DNA from: Rathayibacter sp. VKM Ac-2754
Lineage (GTDB): Bacteria > Actinomycetota > Actinomycetes > Actinomycetales > Microbacteriaceae
Assembly: GCF_009807095.1 (NCBI RefSeq)
Contig: NZ_WUCC01000006.1
Coordinates: forward strand, 186,001 to 250,000
Reading direction: 5' to 3'
Length of the DNA stretch: 64,000 nucleotides
Part shown: in pieces, positions 25,130 to 33,838 of the stretch
Layout: each line of letters begins with the position of its first letter
Position numbering within the stretch: position 1 is the stretch's first letter
Program-made: the position numbers and the translations under genes
The notes under the pieces: generated by a model
The model's input: the letters and a program-made list of their open reading frames with translations, nothing else
Told to the model about the DNA's origin: nothing
Databases searched by the model: none

Positions 25130-26734
25130 GTGACCGCGAACAACGAACGTCCCGCGCCCGATCTCTACACGACCGCCGGGAAGATCGCGGATCTCAAGGC
25201 CCGCTACCACGAGGCGGTCACCGCGAGCGGCGAGGCCGCCATCGAGAAGCAGCACGCCAAGGGCAAGATGACGGCGCGCGAGCGGATCGACACCCTGCTC
25301 GACCCGGGCTCGTTCGTCGAGCTGGACGAGTTCGTGCGCCACCGCACCCACGCCTTCGGCATGGAGAAGAAGCGGCCCTACGGCGACGCGGTCGTCACGG
25401 GCACCGGCACCATCCACGGCCGCCAGGTGGCCGTCTACTCGCAGGACTTCACGATCTTCGGCGGCTCGCTCGGCGAGGTCGCCGGCGAGAAGATCATCAA
25501 GGTGATGGACCTGGCGCTCAAGACCGGCGTCCCGATCATCGGCATCCTCGACTCCGGCGGAGCGCGGATCCAGGAGGGCGTCGTCGCCCTGGGCAAGTAC
25601 GGCGAGATCTTCCGCCGCAACACCGCGGCCAGCGGCGTCATCCCGCAGATCTCGATCATCTGCGGCCCGGCGGCGGGCGGCGCGGTCTACTCCCCCGCCC
25701 TCACCGACTTCGTGATCATGGTCGACAAGACCAGCCAGATGTTCGTCACCGGCCCCGACGTGATCAAGACCGTCACCGGCGAGGACGTCGGCATGGAGGA
25801 GCTCGGCGGCGCGCTCACCCACAACAAGATCTCGGGCGTCTCGCACTACCTCGCGAGCGACGAGAACGACGCGCTCGACTACGCGCGGACGCTCCTCTCC
25901 TTCCTCCCCGACAACAACCTCTCGCCCGCCCCGGTCTTCGACAACGAGGTCGACCTCGAGACGACGGACGCCGACCGCTTCCTCGACACGGTCATCCCCG
26001 ACAGTCCGAACCAGCCCTACGACATGCGCGCCGTCATCGAGCACATCGTCGACGAGGGCGACTTCCTCGAGGTGCAGCCGCTGTTCGCGCCCAACATCGT
26101 GATCGGCTTCGGCCGCGTCGAGGGGCGCTCGGTGGGCATCATCGCCAACCAGCCCAGCGCGATGGCCGGAACCCTCAACATCGAGGCGGGAGAGAAGGCC
26201 TCGCGCTTCGTGCGCTTCTGCGACGCGTTCTCGGTCCCGATCCTCACCCTCGTCGATGTGCCCGGCTACCTCCCCGGCACCGACCAGGAGTGGACCGGCG
26301 TGATCCGCCGCGGCGCGAAGCTGCTCTACGCCTACGCCGAGGCCACCGTTCCGCTGGTCACCGTCATCCTGCGCAAGGCCTACGGCGGCGCGTACATCGT
26401 GATGGGCTCGAAGCAGCTCGGCGCCGACATCAACCTCGCCTGGCCCACCGCCGAGATCGCGGTCATGGGCGGCCAGGGCGCCGTCAACATCCTCTACCGC
26501 GGTGAGATCCGCAAGGCGGAGGAGGCCGGCGAGGACGTCGCCGCCGTCCGCACCCGGCTCGCCAACGAGTACACCTACAACGTCGCGAGCCCGTTCCTGG
26601 CCGCGGAGCGCGGTGAGCTCGACGGAGTGATCGAGCCCTCCGCGACCCGCGTCTCGGTCATCAAGGCGCTCCGAGCGCTGCGGACCAAGCGGGCGAACCT
26701 CCCGGCGAAGAAGCACGGCAACATCCCGCTCTGA
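25130..26734 (+). CDS. Acyl-CoA carboxylase beta subunit (carboxyltransferase)
   Basis: A 534-residue carboxyltransferase of the AccD/PccB type. It moves the carboxyl group from biotin to acetyl- or propionyl-CoA for fatty-acid or methyl-branched lipid synthesis. [33 protein letters not shown], the oxyanion [30 protein letters not shown] and [18 protein letters not shown] are the expected blocks over both crotonase-like halves. The GTG start is leaderless. The alpha subunit (36614), epsilon subunit (30960) and birA (24973) lie within 12 kb. Substrate preference cannot be read with confidence. Confidence 0.95.
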   Translation: MTANNERPAPDLYTTAGKIADLKARYHEAVTASGEAAIEKQHAKGKMTARERIDTLLDPGSFVELDEFVRHRTHAFGMEKKRPYGDAVVTGTGTIHGRQVAVYSQDFTIFGGSLGEVAGEKIIKVMDLALKTGVPIIGILDSGGARIQEGVVALGKYGEIFRRNTAASGVIPQISIICGPAAGGAVYSPALTDFVIMVDKTSQMFVTGPDVIKTVTGEDVGMEELGGALTHNKISGVSHYLASDENDALDYARTLLSFLPDNNLSPAPVFDNEVDLETTDADRFLDTVIPDSPNQPYDMRAVIEHIVDEGDFLEVQPLFAPNIVIGFGRVEGRSVGIIANQPSAMAGTLNIEAGEKASRFVRFCDAFSVPILTLVDVPGYLPGTDQEWTGVIRRGAKLLYAYAEATVPLVTVILRKAYGGAYIVMGSKQLGADINLAWPTAEIAVMGGQGAVNILYRGEIRKAEEAGEDVAAVRTRLANEYTYNVASPFLAAERGELDGVIEPSATRVSVIKALRALRTKRANLPAKKHGNIPL

Positions 26735-26813
26735 CCCGTCAGCGAGTCGATGGCGACCCGCCGATGCACTCGGATCCGGGCCGACCGCATCCGACGATTC
26801 GCGACAGGGCTGC

Positions 26814-26819
26814 TAACGT
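26814..26819 (+). promoter_or_regulatory. -10 box TAACGT for the first GAF-ANTAR gene
   Basis: TAACGT lies 39 nt before the ATG at 26859; GGAGGG at 26850-26855 is the ribosome site. Confidence 0.4.
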
Positions 26820-26858
26820 GAGCCCTCGACGAGGGTCAGCGTGCAGATCGGAGGGCCG

Positions 26859-27506
26859 ATGCCGATCGATGCACTGAGCAGGATCTGCGCGACCTACGTC
26901 GACGACTTCCCGGTCTGCGGAGCGGCGATCTCGACGATCGGATCGCTGTACGCCGGCGAGACCGTCGCCGCCAGCGATGCCGTCGCGGCACGGCTCGACG
27001 AGATCCAGCTCGACCTCGGCGAGGGACCCGGCTGGGACGCCGTGCGCAGCCGCGGACCGGTGCTCGTCGACGACGTGCGCGAGGCGATCCCGCGCTGGCC
27101 GCTGTTCGCCGACGAGGCGACCAGGATCGCGGTCGACGCCGTCTACGCGTTCCCCTTGCGCGTCGGCGGGCTGGACGTGGGCGTCGTCGGCCTGCACAAC
27201 AGCAGCCCCGGACCCCTCCCCGTGTCGGTGGTCGACGCGATCCGCCGACGGAGCACCGGCACCGCCCTCGAGCTGGTCGTCCAGGTGCTGGTCGACGGCG
27301 GCACCGGCGGATCCGACGATCCGCACTCGAGGCGCGTCATCCACCAGGCGACGGGGATGATCGTGGCGCGCCACCGGACGACTCCCGGCGATGCGCTCCT
27401 GCTGCTGAGGGCCCACGCGTTCGCGCTGGGCCGCACGGTCGCCGACGTCGCGGAGGAGATCGCCGATCGCCGCTCCGGATTCCCCCCGCCACCCTCCGAA
27501 ATCTAG
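26859..27506 (+). CDS. GAF-ANTAR domain protein, first of two
   Basis: A 215-residue regulator. Residues about 10-130 form a GAF sensor (LDEIQLDLGEGPGWDAVRS, then AFPLRVGGLDVGVVGLHN). The C-terminal 60 residues form an ANTAR RNA-binding helical bundle with VIHQATGMIVARHRTTPGDALLLLRAHA. ANTAR proteins bind paired stem-loops in nascent RNA and prevent termination. The ATG at 26859 is preferred over a GTG six codons earlier because of GGAGGG. No histidine-kinase domain is present, so the GAF part may bind a small molecule directly. The second copy follows after 10 bp. Confidence 0.88.
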   Translation: MPIDALSRICATYVDDFPVCGAAISTIGSLYAGETVAASDAVAARLDEIQLDLGEGPGWDAVRSRGPVLVDDVREAIPRWPLFADEATRIAVDAVYAFPLRVGGLDVGVVGLHNSSPGPLPVSVVDAIRRRSTGTALELVVQVLVDGGTGGSDDPHSRRVIHQATGMIVARHRTTPGDALLLLRAHAFALGRTVADVAEEIADRRSGFPPPPSEI

Positions 27507-27509
27507 GAT
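27504..27509 (+). promoter_or_regulatory. -10 box TAGGAT, leaderless start of the second GAF-ANTAR gene
   Basis: TAGGAT overlaps the TAG stop of the first gene and is followed by 7 nt and the ATG at 27517. The second gene can thus be expressed alone. Confidence 0.5.
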
Positions 27510-27516
27510 CGACACC

Positions 27517-28230
27517 ATGACTGCCCGCGCCCGTGAGCACGATCTCATCGAGACCTTCGTGACGCTCTCCGACACCCTCGTCGACGACTACGACACCGTC
27601 GAGCTCATGCAGCTGCTCGTCGACCGGAGCGCCTCCCTGTTCGAGGCGGCGTCGGCAGGCCTCGTGCTCCGCGACGCGCACGGCGTGGCCGAGGTGCTCG
27701 CGTCGACGAACGAGGACTCGCGCCTGATCGGGCTCCTGCAGCTGCAGGACGACGCCGGGCCCTGCATGCGCTGCCTGCACACCGGGGAGGTCGTCGTCGT
27801 CGCCGACATCACCGAGTCTCCGGCCGAGTGGAGCCACTTCCGCGAGCGCGCCCTCGAGCTGGGCCTGCGATCGGTGCACTGCGTCCCCCTCCGGCTCCGC
27901 AACGAGTGCATCGGCTCACTCAACCTGTTCGGCACCGCGCCCGGCGTCCTCGACGCCGAGGACGTGGCGGTCGTGCAGGCCTTCGCCGACGTGGCGACGA
28001 TCGGCATCCTGCACCAGCGCGCGCTGGAGGAGAGCGACCTCGTGCGCAGCCAGCTGCAGCGCGCCCTCGACAGCCGGGTGCTGATCGAGCAGGCCAAGGG
28101 AGCCGTCGCCTACTCGCGGGACATCAGCACCGAGGAGGCGTTCGACGTCCTCCGCCGCCACGCGCGATCGACGTCGACCGCGCTCACGGTCGTCGCCGGG
28201 CGCGTCCTGCGCGGCGAGCTCCTGCTCTAA
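27517..28230 (+). CDS. GAF-ANTAR domain protein, second of two
   Basis: A 237-residue protein with a GAF domain at about 20-155 (LLVDRSASLFEAASAGLVL, DDAGPCMRCLHTGEVV, VHCVPLRLRNECIGSLNLF). A linker LVRSQLQRALDSRVLIEQAKG leads into the ANTAR domain. The Cys pair in GPCMRC is common in this GAF subgroup. It shares domain order but little sequence with the preceding gene. It is convergent with the 854-residue membrane protein, the two stop codons overlapping by 4 bp (28227-28230). RNA targets are unknown. Confidence 0.9.
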   Translation: MTARAREHDLIETFVTLSDTLVDDYDTVELMQLLVDRSASLFEAASAGLVLRDAHGVAEVLASTNEDSRLIGLLQLQDDAGPCMRCLHTGEVVVVADITESPAEWSHFRERALELGLRSVHCVPLRLRNECIGSLNLFGTAPGVLDAEDVAVVQAFADVATIGILHQRALEESDLVRSQLQRALDSRVLIEQAKGAVAYSRDISTEEAFDVLRRHARSTSTALTVVAGRVLRGELLL

Positions 28231-30791
28231 CCGCGGGGCTCCGCGGCAGGTCGGCTCGCCTTCGCGTCGGCGGGTGCCCGCTCCTCGGGCCGGGCGCCGA
28301 GGGTGCGGGCGAAGGCCAGCGCCTCCCGTGCGGACAGATCGGGGAGGTAGGCCCGGCCGAGCGCGGCGCCGATGCGCGGCAGCTGCAGGGCGTCGGGGTA
28401 GGTCATCCAGAGACCTGCGTAGCGCGGGTGGAACTTGGCCTTGAAGCGGAAGAGCGAGGTGAAGCCGTACGCCGGCTCCAGAGTCCGCGCGAGGAACTCG
28501 AGCAGGCGCGAGAGCACGGTCGGCTCCGGCGCCTCCTGGCCCGCCTCGAGGGGAGCGACGGCGAGCGGCGCGCCCGACAGGGAGACGAACTCGGCCCCCT
28601 CCTGCTGGACGTGCAGCGCGGCCGAGGCGATGAGGAACTCCATGATCCCCGGCATCGCGTCGTCGGAGCGGCGCATGAAGTCGAGGGTCCAGCCGACGAC
28701 GTGTCCCTCGCGGTGCACGGGCAGCCAGCTCGTCACGCCCTGGAGCACGCCGTCGGGGCCGACCGCGAGCAGGAGCGCGACATCGGCGTCGCGGATCTCG
28801 TCCATGCCGCCGAGCGTGAAGCCCATCTCGGGCAGGGACTTCTCGGCGACCCAGCGCTCCGACAGGTCGACGATCTGGTTCGCCGTGCCCAGCGAGAGCT
28901 CGGGCCAGCTCGTCCAGACGGCCTCGATGCCGAGCTTGATGCCGCGGTTGAGGGGATACCGCACCTTCTGCCACTGCTTGCCGGTCAGCTCGAAGCCCTC
29001 GAGCTCGATGACGGTCTCCTCGCCGACCGAGATCCGCGACCAGCCCAGAGCGTCGAACACGGGCAGCAGCTCATCGTGGACGCTGTAGAAGACGGGCGTC
29101 CAGCTCCGCTCGTCGCAGAAGCGGACGAAGCCGGCGACGACCTCGGGCCGCCTCTCCGGTGCGCAGGCCGGATCGGACAGCGTGATCGCGACTCCGCCCA
29201 CCACCCGGTAGGCGACACCGCCCTCGCCGTCGGCCGAGATCCAGTGCTCATTGCCCTGCCAGGTGCCCTGGTGTCCGAGGCTGCCCGCGCCGTGGCGCAC
29301 CAGGAGCTCCCGGTAGCGGGCCTCGTCGCCCCTCACCCGCTGCACATCGGTGGCGCGCAGGAGCGAGACGAGGGCGACGATCACCAGGAGCCAGAAGACC
29401 GGGCCCACCCATTCGAACACCACCCGCGCGACCGGCTCGCGGGGCACCGCCATCAGGCCGAGACCGCCGAGGAAGCTGACCGGGACGAAGCGGAGCAGCC
29501 CGTCGATCAGCAGGCGTCCGACTCCGATCACGGGTTCGAAGCTGGTCCGCGTCGCCGCGGCGAGCGCGAGGTAGCCGCCGAGCGCGACGACGAAGGCACC
29601 GCCGACGATCCGCCCCCAGCGTCGCGCCGCCGCTCGGGGAGCCCTGATGCGGAAGTGCCGACGCCCGATCACGAGCAGGGCGACGACGGCGAGGGGGACG
29701 ATCACCGTCGTCGCGACCCAGAGCAGGTACTCCGCGTAGTACGGGAAGTCGGAGTGGCGTGCCGCGCGCTGCAGCGAGAAGACCTCGAGGACGGCGATCG
29801 CGCCGTTGACGCCGATCGCGAGCACGAGTCCGAGGCGTCGTCCGGAGCGCAGCCCCGCCGCCGCGACCAGCAAGAGCAGGAGGGGCACGAAGGTCAGCAC
29901 GATCGGCCCCGGCGCCACGAGGCTGAGCTGAACGTGGTGGGTGCAGTGGCGCACCATCCCGCCGCAGGGGTCCTCGAGGTCGCCCGTGCCCGTGAAGGCG
30001 TTCTGCAGCAGGCGACCGAGGAACGAGAACGGCCCGTACCCGGAGTCGGAGAGCACCGCGACCAGCGGACCGATCGCCGTCACCGCGACCACGGCGGCGA
30101 TCAGCGCGCGCGACTCGCGGTGGGAGCTCCTCGCGGGCGTGCGGGGGCGCAGGGCGCCGACCCCGCCGGCGAGGACGGCGCCCAGGGCGAGACCCGCGAC
30201 TCCGGCGATCATGCGGTACACGTCGGCGGAGTCGCCGGCGTAGAGGACGAACATGAGCACGACCGAGAAGGTCGTCACGCGCAGACGACGCCGCCACAGG
30301 GCGCCCATGAACGCGGTCGAGGCGAGCAGTGCGCCGACGGCGCCGATCAGCGGGTCGAAGGTCGCGTCGCCGACGGTGTCGGTCGCCCACCACTCCCCCG
30401 CCGCCGCGCCCGCCACCTGGAGCACGGCGCCGAGGCCCGCTCCGAGCGCGCCGGTCACGGTGAAGGCGAGAACGGTGCGGAGGGAGCCGAGCCGGCGCTC
30501 GGCAGCGGCCAGCAGGAGCAGCACGAGGACGACGTCGAGGAGGAGCTGCGGCGGGTCCGAGGCGATCAGGAGCGCCGTCACCGCGGTCCACGGGCGCCCG
30601 CCCAGCGTCGTCCCGGGCCCGGCGGCCCACCAGGCCGAGGTCTCGGCGCTCGCGGGCCCGATGAGGGTCCCGGTCGCCGCACTCGCGAGCAGCAGGACCA
30701 GGGTCACGGAGACGGCGACGGGCGATCGGCGCACCAGGTGCCGCCCGGCTCGGACCAGTGCGGCGCCGCGCCCCGAGAACCACGACGGCAT
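28227..30791 (-). CDS. Pseudo-rhomboid / DUF2156 fusion, MprF-like
   Basis: An 854-residue protein in three parts. Residues about 20-210 form a rhomboid-like six-helix fold (GGRPWTAVTALL, ERRLGSLRTVLAF, TGALGAGLGAVL). The usual catalytic GxSG is GAVG (150-153) and the last-helix His is missing, so no protease activity is expected. Further helices fill about 230-510. The C-terminal 350 residues are a DUF2156 GNAT-like domain (GNEHWISADGEGGVAYRVV, then LSLSGAPLA-type core and YGFTSLFRFKAKFHPRY), as in phosphatidylglycerol lysyl/alanyl-transferases. Likely role: aminoacylating a membrane lipid. The start is ATG 30789-30791 with CAGGAG upstream; a longer reading to 30971 crosses the divergent promoter. 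Confidence 0.85.
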   Translation of the reverse strand: MPSWFSGRGAALVRAGRHLVRRSPVAVSVTLVLLLASAATGTLIGPASAETSAWWAAGPGTTLGGRPWTAVTALLIASDPPQLLLDVVLVLLLLAAAERRLGSLRTVLAFTVTGALGAGLGAVLQVAGAAAGEWWATDTVGDATFDPLIGAVGALLASTAFMGALWRRRLRVTTFSVVLMFVLYAGDSADVYRMIAGVAGLALGAVLAGGVGALRPRTPARSSHRESRALIAAVVAVTAIGPLVAVLSDSGYGPFSFLGRLLQNAFTGTGDLEDPCGGMVRHCTHHVQLSLVAPGPIVLTFVPLLLLLVAAAGLRSGRRLGLVLAIGVNGAIAVLEVFSLQRAARHSDFPYYAEYLLWVATTVIVPLAVVALLVIGRRHFRIRAPRAAARRWGRIVGGAFVVALGGYLALAAATRTSFEPVIGVGRLLIDGLLRFVPVSFLGGLGLMAVPREPVARVVFEWVGPVFWLLVIVALVSLLRATDVQRVRGDEARYRELLVRHGAGSLGHQGTWQGNEHWISADGEGGVAYRVVGGVAITLSDPACAPERRPEVVAGFVRFCDERSWTPVFYSVHDELLPVFDALGWSRISVGEETVIELEGFELTGKQWQKVRYPLNRGIKLGIEAVWTSWPELSLGTANQIVDLSERWVAEKSLPEMGFTLGGMDEIRDADVALLLAVGPDGVLQGVTSWLPVHREGHVVGWTLDFMRRSDDAMPGIMEFLIASAALHVQQEGAEFVSLSGAPLAVAPLEAGQEAPEPTVLSRLLEFLARTLEPAYGFTSLFRFKAKFHPRYAGLWMTYPDALQLPRIGAALGRAYLPDLSAREALAFARTLGARPEERAPADAKASRPAAEPRG

Positions 30792-30947
30792 GGTGTGCAC
30801 TCCTGTTCGAGACCTGCGGACGACGCCGCTCCGGCGACGCCCGGCGCCAGCATAACCGCGTGCCGCCGACTCCCGGCCGTGAAGCGCGGGCCGCCCCGTC
30901 GACGCCGGAACGGCCGTGCTGCCCGACCCCCGCGGTGGCCGATGCGG

Positions 30948-30953
30948 TACCGT
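30948..30953 (+). promoter_or_regulatory. -10 box TACCGT, leaderless start of the epsilon subunit gene
   Basis: TACCGT is followed by exactly 6 nt and the ATG at 30960. Confidence 0.5.
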
Positions 30954-30959
30954 CGCGGG

Positions 30960-31181
30960 ATGAGCGCTCACGACTCCCGGCCCGACGTCGTCATCTCGAC
31001 CCCGGGTCTCGACGCCCGTCAGATCGCCGCCGTCACCGCCGTGGTGACCGCGCTGGCGGCGCAGGCCTCCGCCCGTCGCGAGCCGTCGGAGGTCGCCGAC
31101 GGGGGCTGGGGCGCACGAGCGTCGGCCGTCCGCGCACCGCTCGTCCCGGGGCCGGGAGCCTGGCGCTCCTTCTCCGGCTGA
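30960..31181 (+). CDS. Probable acyl-CoA carboxylase epsilon subunit
   Basis: A 73-residue protein. A short N-terminal helix-forming part (ARQIAAVTAVVTALAAQA) is followed by a basic linker and the C-terminal RAPLVPGPGAWRSFSG. The PGPGAWR ending and overall size are typical of actinobacterial AccE/PccE epsilon subunits, which stabilise the alpha-beta carboxylase complex. It is unlinked to either large subunit (5-6 kb away) and divergent from the MprF-like gene. The start is ATG 30960-30962, 6 nt after TACCGT. Confidence 0.72.
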   Translation: MSAHDSRPDVVISTPGLDARQIAAVTAVVTALAAQASARREPSEVADGGWGARASAVRAPLVPGPGAWRSFSG

Positions 31182-31197
31182 CCCGTCTGCGGCGGTC

Positions 31198-31251
31198 TCT
31201 GTACCCCGATGGCGCTGGACGTCTCGGCGAACGTGAGATCTGTACCCCGAT
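31198..31251. repeat. Direct repeat TCTGTACCCCGAT, two copies 41 bp apart
   Basis: Copies at 31198-31210 and 31239-31251. The 41-bp spacing is close to four helical turns, so a regulator could bind both on one DNA face. Confidence 0.6.
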
Positions 31252-31382
31252 TAGTCCCCTAAAGTGCCGACTATCTGGATCTCCGCCCGCTGAGGATGAT
31301 TATGCGTGTTCGGTGCTCCTTCCTCGGAGGGGGCGCTGCCAATCACTCGCCGACCAGGGTAAGCGGGCGGGTGTTTTGGGGG

Positions 31383-31419
31383 CGAGTGAGGGTGATATTC
31401 GGGTTATCACCCTCACTCG
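31383..31419. terminator. Perfect 15-bp hairpin
   Basis: CGAGTGAGGGTGATA (31383-31397) pairs fully with 31405-31419 across the loop TTCGGGT. It may terminate transcription from one or both sides, form part of a small RNA, or be an operator. Confidence 0.65.
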
Positions 31420-31427
31420 GGGTTTGA

Positions 31428-31479
31428 CGGCGGGCCGGGCCCCCTCTTCGGAGGAGTGGACGGCCCGCCGCACTCTTTT
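31428..31479 (+). terminator. Branched hairpin followed by TTTT
   Basis: CGGCGGGCCG (31428-31437) pairs with CGGCCCGCCG (31461-31470). Inside is CCTC-TTCG-GAGG, a UUCG tetraloop hairpin. CACTCTTTT follows directly, so this resembles an intrinsic terminator on the + strand. Confidence 0.65.
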
Positions 31480-31577
31480 AACCGACGGGACTTCTCAGCC
31501 GACGAAGCTCGAACGAGCAGGCGCGCGAGACGCGAGCCTGCTCAGCATCGATCGGCGACCGGCGCTCGATGCAGAGT

Positions 31578-32621
31578 TCAGGCTCGGGCGGAGTCGCGCT
31601 CGTCGCGCCGGATCTCGACCCAGGCCTCGACCTCGTCGCCCGCGTCATCCGAGCCGAGGGCCCCGGCGCTGCCGTCCCCGGCCGTCCGGAGCCCGACGAC
31701 GGTGACCGCCGACGGCGAGTCCTGCGAGGCGGTGCGGACGACGATGCGGTCCACGCCCTCCCGGATCCCTCCCAGCGCCTGGGCGAGCTCGCTCAGGACC
31801 CGGCCGCTCTCCTCCTCCGAGGTGCGGTCGAGCCCGCCGTCGTCCAGCACCGACACGGTCACGCCCCGGCGCCTCGCGTCGAGCACGAGTCGGCGCACCT
31901 CGTCGTCGAGCAGTCGCCGGCCGCGGATCTCATCGCGGACCGAGGCCTCGAGCAGGCCGCACTCCCTGCGCTCCTCGTCGCTCAGCTCCGATCCACTCGT
32001 CGCGATACGGCGCAGCATGTCCGAGGCGATGGCGCGCGTCTGCTCGAGCCTGACCTCGCGCTCGCTCAAATGCGCCTCCTCCGCCGCACGCCACGAGGCG
32101 GCGGCGCGCTCCGCCGCCTCCAGGACGCGGGCCTCGGAGCTCGCCCGCCCGAGCTCGATGATCAGCAGCTGCGCGATCCCCACCCAGGCGAGACCGCCGA
32201 CCACGCCCAGCGTCGCCAGGGCGACGGGCCCGGCCCAGATCGTCGTGTGCACGATGAGGAAGGCCATGCCCGCCCAGGCGGCGATCGGCCGCCGCCTCGC
32301 GCAGACGATGGTCATCAGGGTGCCGACGGCGGCGATGTACCAGGTGGAGTAGCCGTTGGAGGCTCCCGGATCGAGCGAGGGGGCCACGAGCAGCGGCAGG
32401 GCGATGGCCACGGCCGTCATGGAGAACCCGACGAGCGCCTGCATCCGGATCGCGGTGCCGGGCCAGAGGGCGACGATCGTCGCGGCGACGTAGAGCCCGA
32501 CGGCGACGAGGTCGGCGGTGCTCGGCGGCGTGCTGCGGTACGAGAAGAACGCGAGGACCACGTGGTAGAGCGAGAAGCCCGCGGCGAGGGCGTAGAGGAG
32601 CGGGCGCGGGTAGGTGATCAC
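31578..32621 (-). CDS. Membrane protein of a two-component cluster, degenerate sensor-like
   Basis: A 347-residue protein. Five or six hydrophobic helices occupy about residues 5-170, followed by a long charged helix (ELGRASSEARVLEAAERAAASWRAAEE...) and a 130-residue cytoplasmic domain. The layout matches the neighbouring histidine kinase, but no phosphoacceptor His box, N box or glycine-rich ATP lid is visible; a remnant may be RRRGVTVSVLDDGG. The GTG start (32619-32621) overlaps the kinase stop as GTGA. It may modulate or heterodimerise with the kinase. Function not established. Confidence 0.72.
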   Translation of the reverse strand: MITYPRPLLYALAAGFSLYHVVLAFFSYRSTPPSTADLVAVGLYVAATIVALWPGTAIRMQALVGFSMTAVAIALPLLVAPSLDPGASNGYSTWYIAAVGTLMTIVCARRRPIAAWAGMAFLIVHTTIWAGPVALATLGVVGGLAWVGIAQLLIIELGRASSEARVLEAAERAAASWRAAEEAHLSEREVRLEQTRAIASDMLRRIATSGSELSDEERRECGLLEASVRDEIRGRRLLDDEVRRLVLDARRRGVTVSVLDDGGLDRTSEEESGRVLSELAQALGGIREGVDRIVVRTASQDSPSAVTVVGLRTAGDGSAGALGSDDAGDEVEAWVEIRRDERDSARA

Positions 32622-33838
32622 GAGCGCCGCCCCCCGCCGGCCGACGGCGGCCACGTGATGGCGACCCGGGTGCCCTCGCCGGGAGCGGAGTCGACCCGCG
32701 CCGAGCCGCCGGCGTTCTGGATCCGCTCGACGATCGAGAGGCGGATGCCCAGGCGCTCGCGCGGCACCTCGGCGACCCGGAAGCCGCGGCCGTCGTCCTC
32801 GACGACGACGTCGACCGCACCGTCGTCGAGCACGCCCCGGACGGTCCGTCGGACCTGGTCGCTCGGTCCCGCGTGCTGGACGCTGTTCGTGAGCGCCTGC
32901 CAGACGGCGCCGAGCACCGCCTCCGCCACCGCGCGCGGGACACTGCTCGCCCGCGCGTCGACTCCGCTCGCGATCTCGAGGAGGAAATCGGCCGCGAAGG
33001 TCGACGCGGCGTGGGTGAGCTGGCGCTCGACGAGCTCGAGCGGCACGTCGCCGTCCGCGACCTCGGACTCGCGCTCGGGGAGGAGCACGGCGAGAGTGCG
33101 TCGCGCCATCGACGAGACCAGCGAGCGCTCGGCGGGCGTCTCGGCCGTGGCGGCAGCGAGGAGAGTCGCGAGGACGTTGTCGTGCACGAGGGCGTCGACC
33201 TCGACGCGCTCGACCTCGCCCGCGTGCTGGCGCATCGCCGCCTCGTACTGGTCCATGGCCGTCGTCTGCGCCCGGTCGACCTCGTCGGCCGACTGCCGCA
33301 GCACGGTGATCAGGACGAGCATCACGAAGCCGACGATGCCGACGTAGAACGCGTCGAGGATCGCCCGCGTGGGCTCCGCCGCGCCGCCCGAGGGGAGGAC
33401 GCGGAGCACCCCGAACAGCAGCGGCGTCGTGACCGCGTAGGCGATCGCGATCCGCAGCGGCGCCACCGTCGTGCAGAACGCGGTGCCGATGGTCATCAGG
33501 TACCAGATCCAGGGCGTCTCCTGCACCGCGGCGTCCGGGAGCACCGAGAACGGCCACGAGACGAGGGCGACGAGGAGCCCGCCCGCGACCAGGATCGCGG
33601 TGATCCGCATCCCCCGGCGGAGGACCGCAGTGACCACCGAGGCCGCGAGCGCCCCGAAGACGAGCGCGAGGACCGGCCACGCCACTGCGGGCCGCAGATC
33701 GGGGAGCTGGCTGAGGATCGGCGGCACGGTCTGCAGCGCGAAGCCGAAGCCGAAGAACGAGACGACGGTGCCGATGATCCGGTCGATGCGCTCGCGGTTG
33801 GCCGGCGCGCGGACCGCGAGGGTCTCAGCGCCCGGCAT
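32618..33838 (-). CDS. Sensor histidine kinase, NarL/LuxR partner type
   Basis: A 406-residue membrane kinase. Five or six helices fill about residues 20-190 with no large outer domain, suggesting a signal within the membrane. The HisKA_3-like box is VDALVHDNVLATLL with the phosphoacceptor His. The ATPase domain has AVWQALTNSVQHAG (N box), VVEDDGRGF (G1) and SAPGEGTRV (G2). The ATG 33836-33838 overlaps the response regulator 3' end by 14 bp. The pair is followed by a second sensor-like membrane protein. Signal and targets are unknown. Confidence 0.9.
   Translation of the reverse strand: MPGAETLAVRAPANRERIDRIIGTVVSFFGFGFALQTVPPILSQLPDLRPAVAWPVLALVFGALAASVVTAVLRRGMRITAILVAGGLLVALVSWPFSVLPDAAVQETPWIWYLMTIGTAFCTTVAPLRIAIAYAVTTPLLFGVLRVLPSGGAAEPTRAILDAFYVGIVGFVMLVLITVLRQSADEVDRAQTTAMDQYEAAMRQHAGEVERVEVDALVHDNVLATLLAAATAETPAERSLVSSMARRTLAVLLPERESEVADGDVPLELVERQLTHAASTFAADFLLEIASGVDARASSVPRAVAEAVLGAVWQALTNSVQHAGPSDQVRRTVRGVLDDGAVDVVVEDDGRGFRVAEVPRERLGIRLSIVERIQNAGGSARVDSAPGEGTRVAITWPPSAGGGRRS

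Larger units (their letters stand above)
31182..31577. other. Structured convergent intergenic region without a gene
   Basis: About 400 bp between the epsilon subunit gene (+) and the sensor-like gene (-). It is less GC-rich than its surroundings between 31238 and 31330. It holds a 13-bp direct repeat, a perfect 15-bp hairpin and a second branched hairpin ending in TTTT. No convincing coding frame is present on either strand. Confidence 0.7.

Noticed and set aside
24206-26716. An 836-codon frame on the - strand ending in birA
   Set aside because: The first 580 codons are antisense to the carboxylase beta gene and cross the divergent promoter. The real protein starts at 24973.
27828-31181. 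A 1117-codon open frame on the + strand
   Set aside because: It is antisense to the MprF-like gene over most of its length and has the Arg/Pro/Gly-rich composition of a GC-rich shadow frame. Only its last 73 codons (30960-31181) are a real gene.
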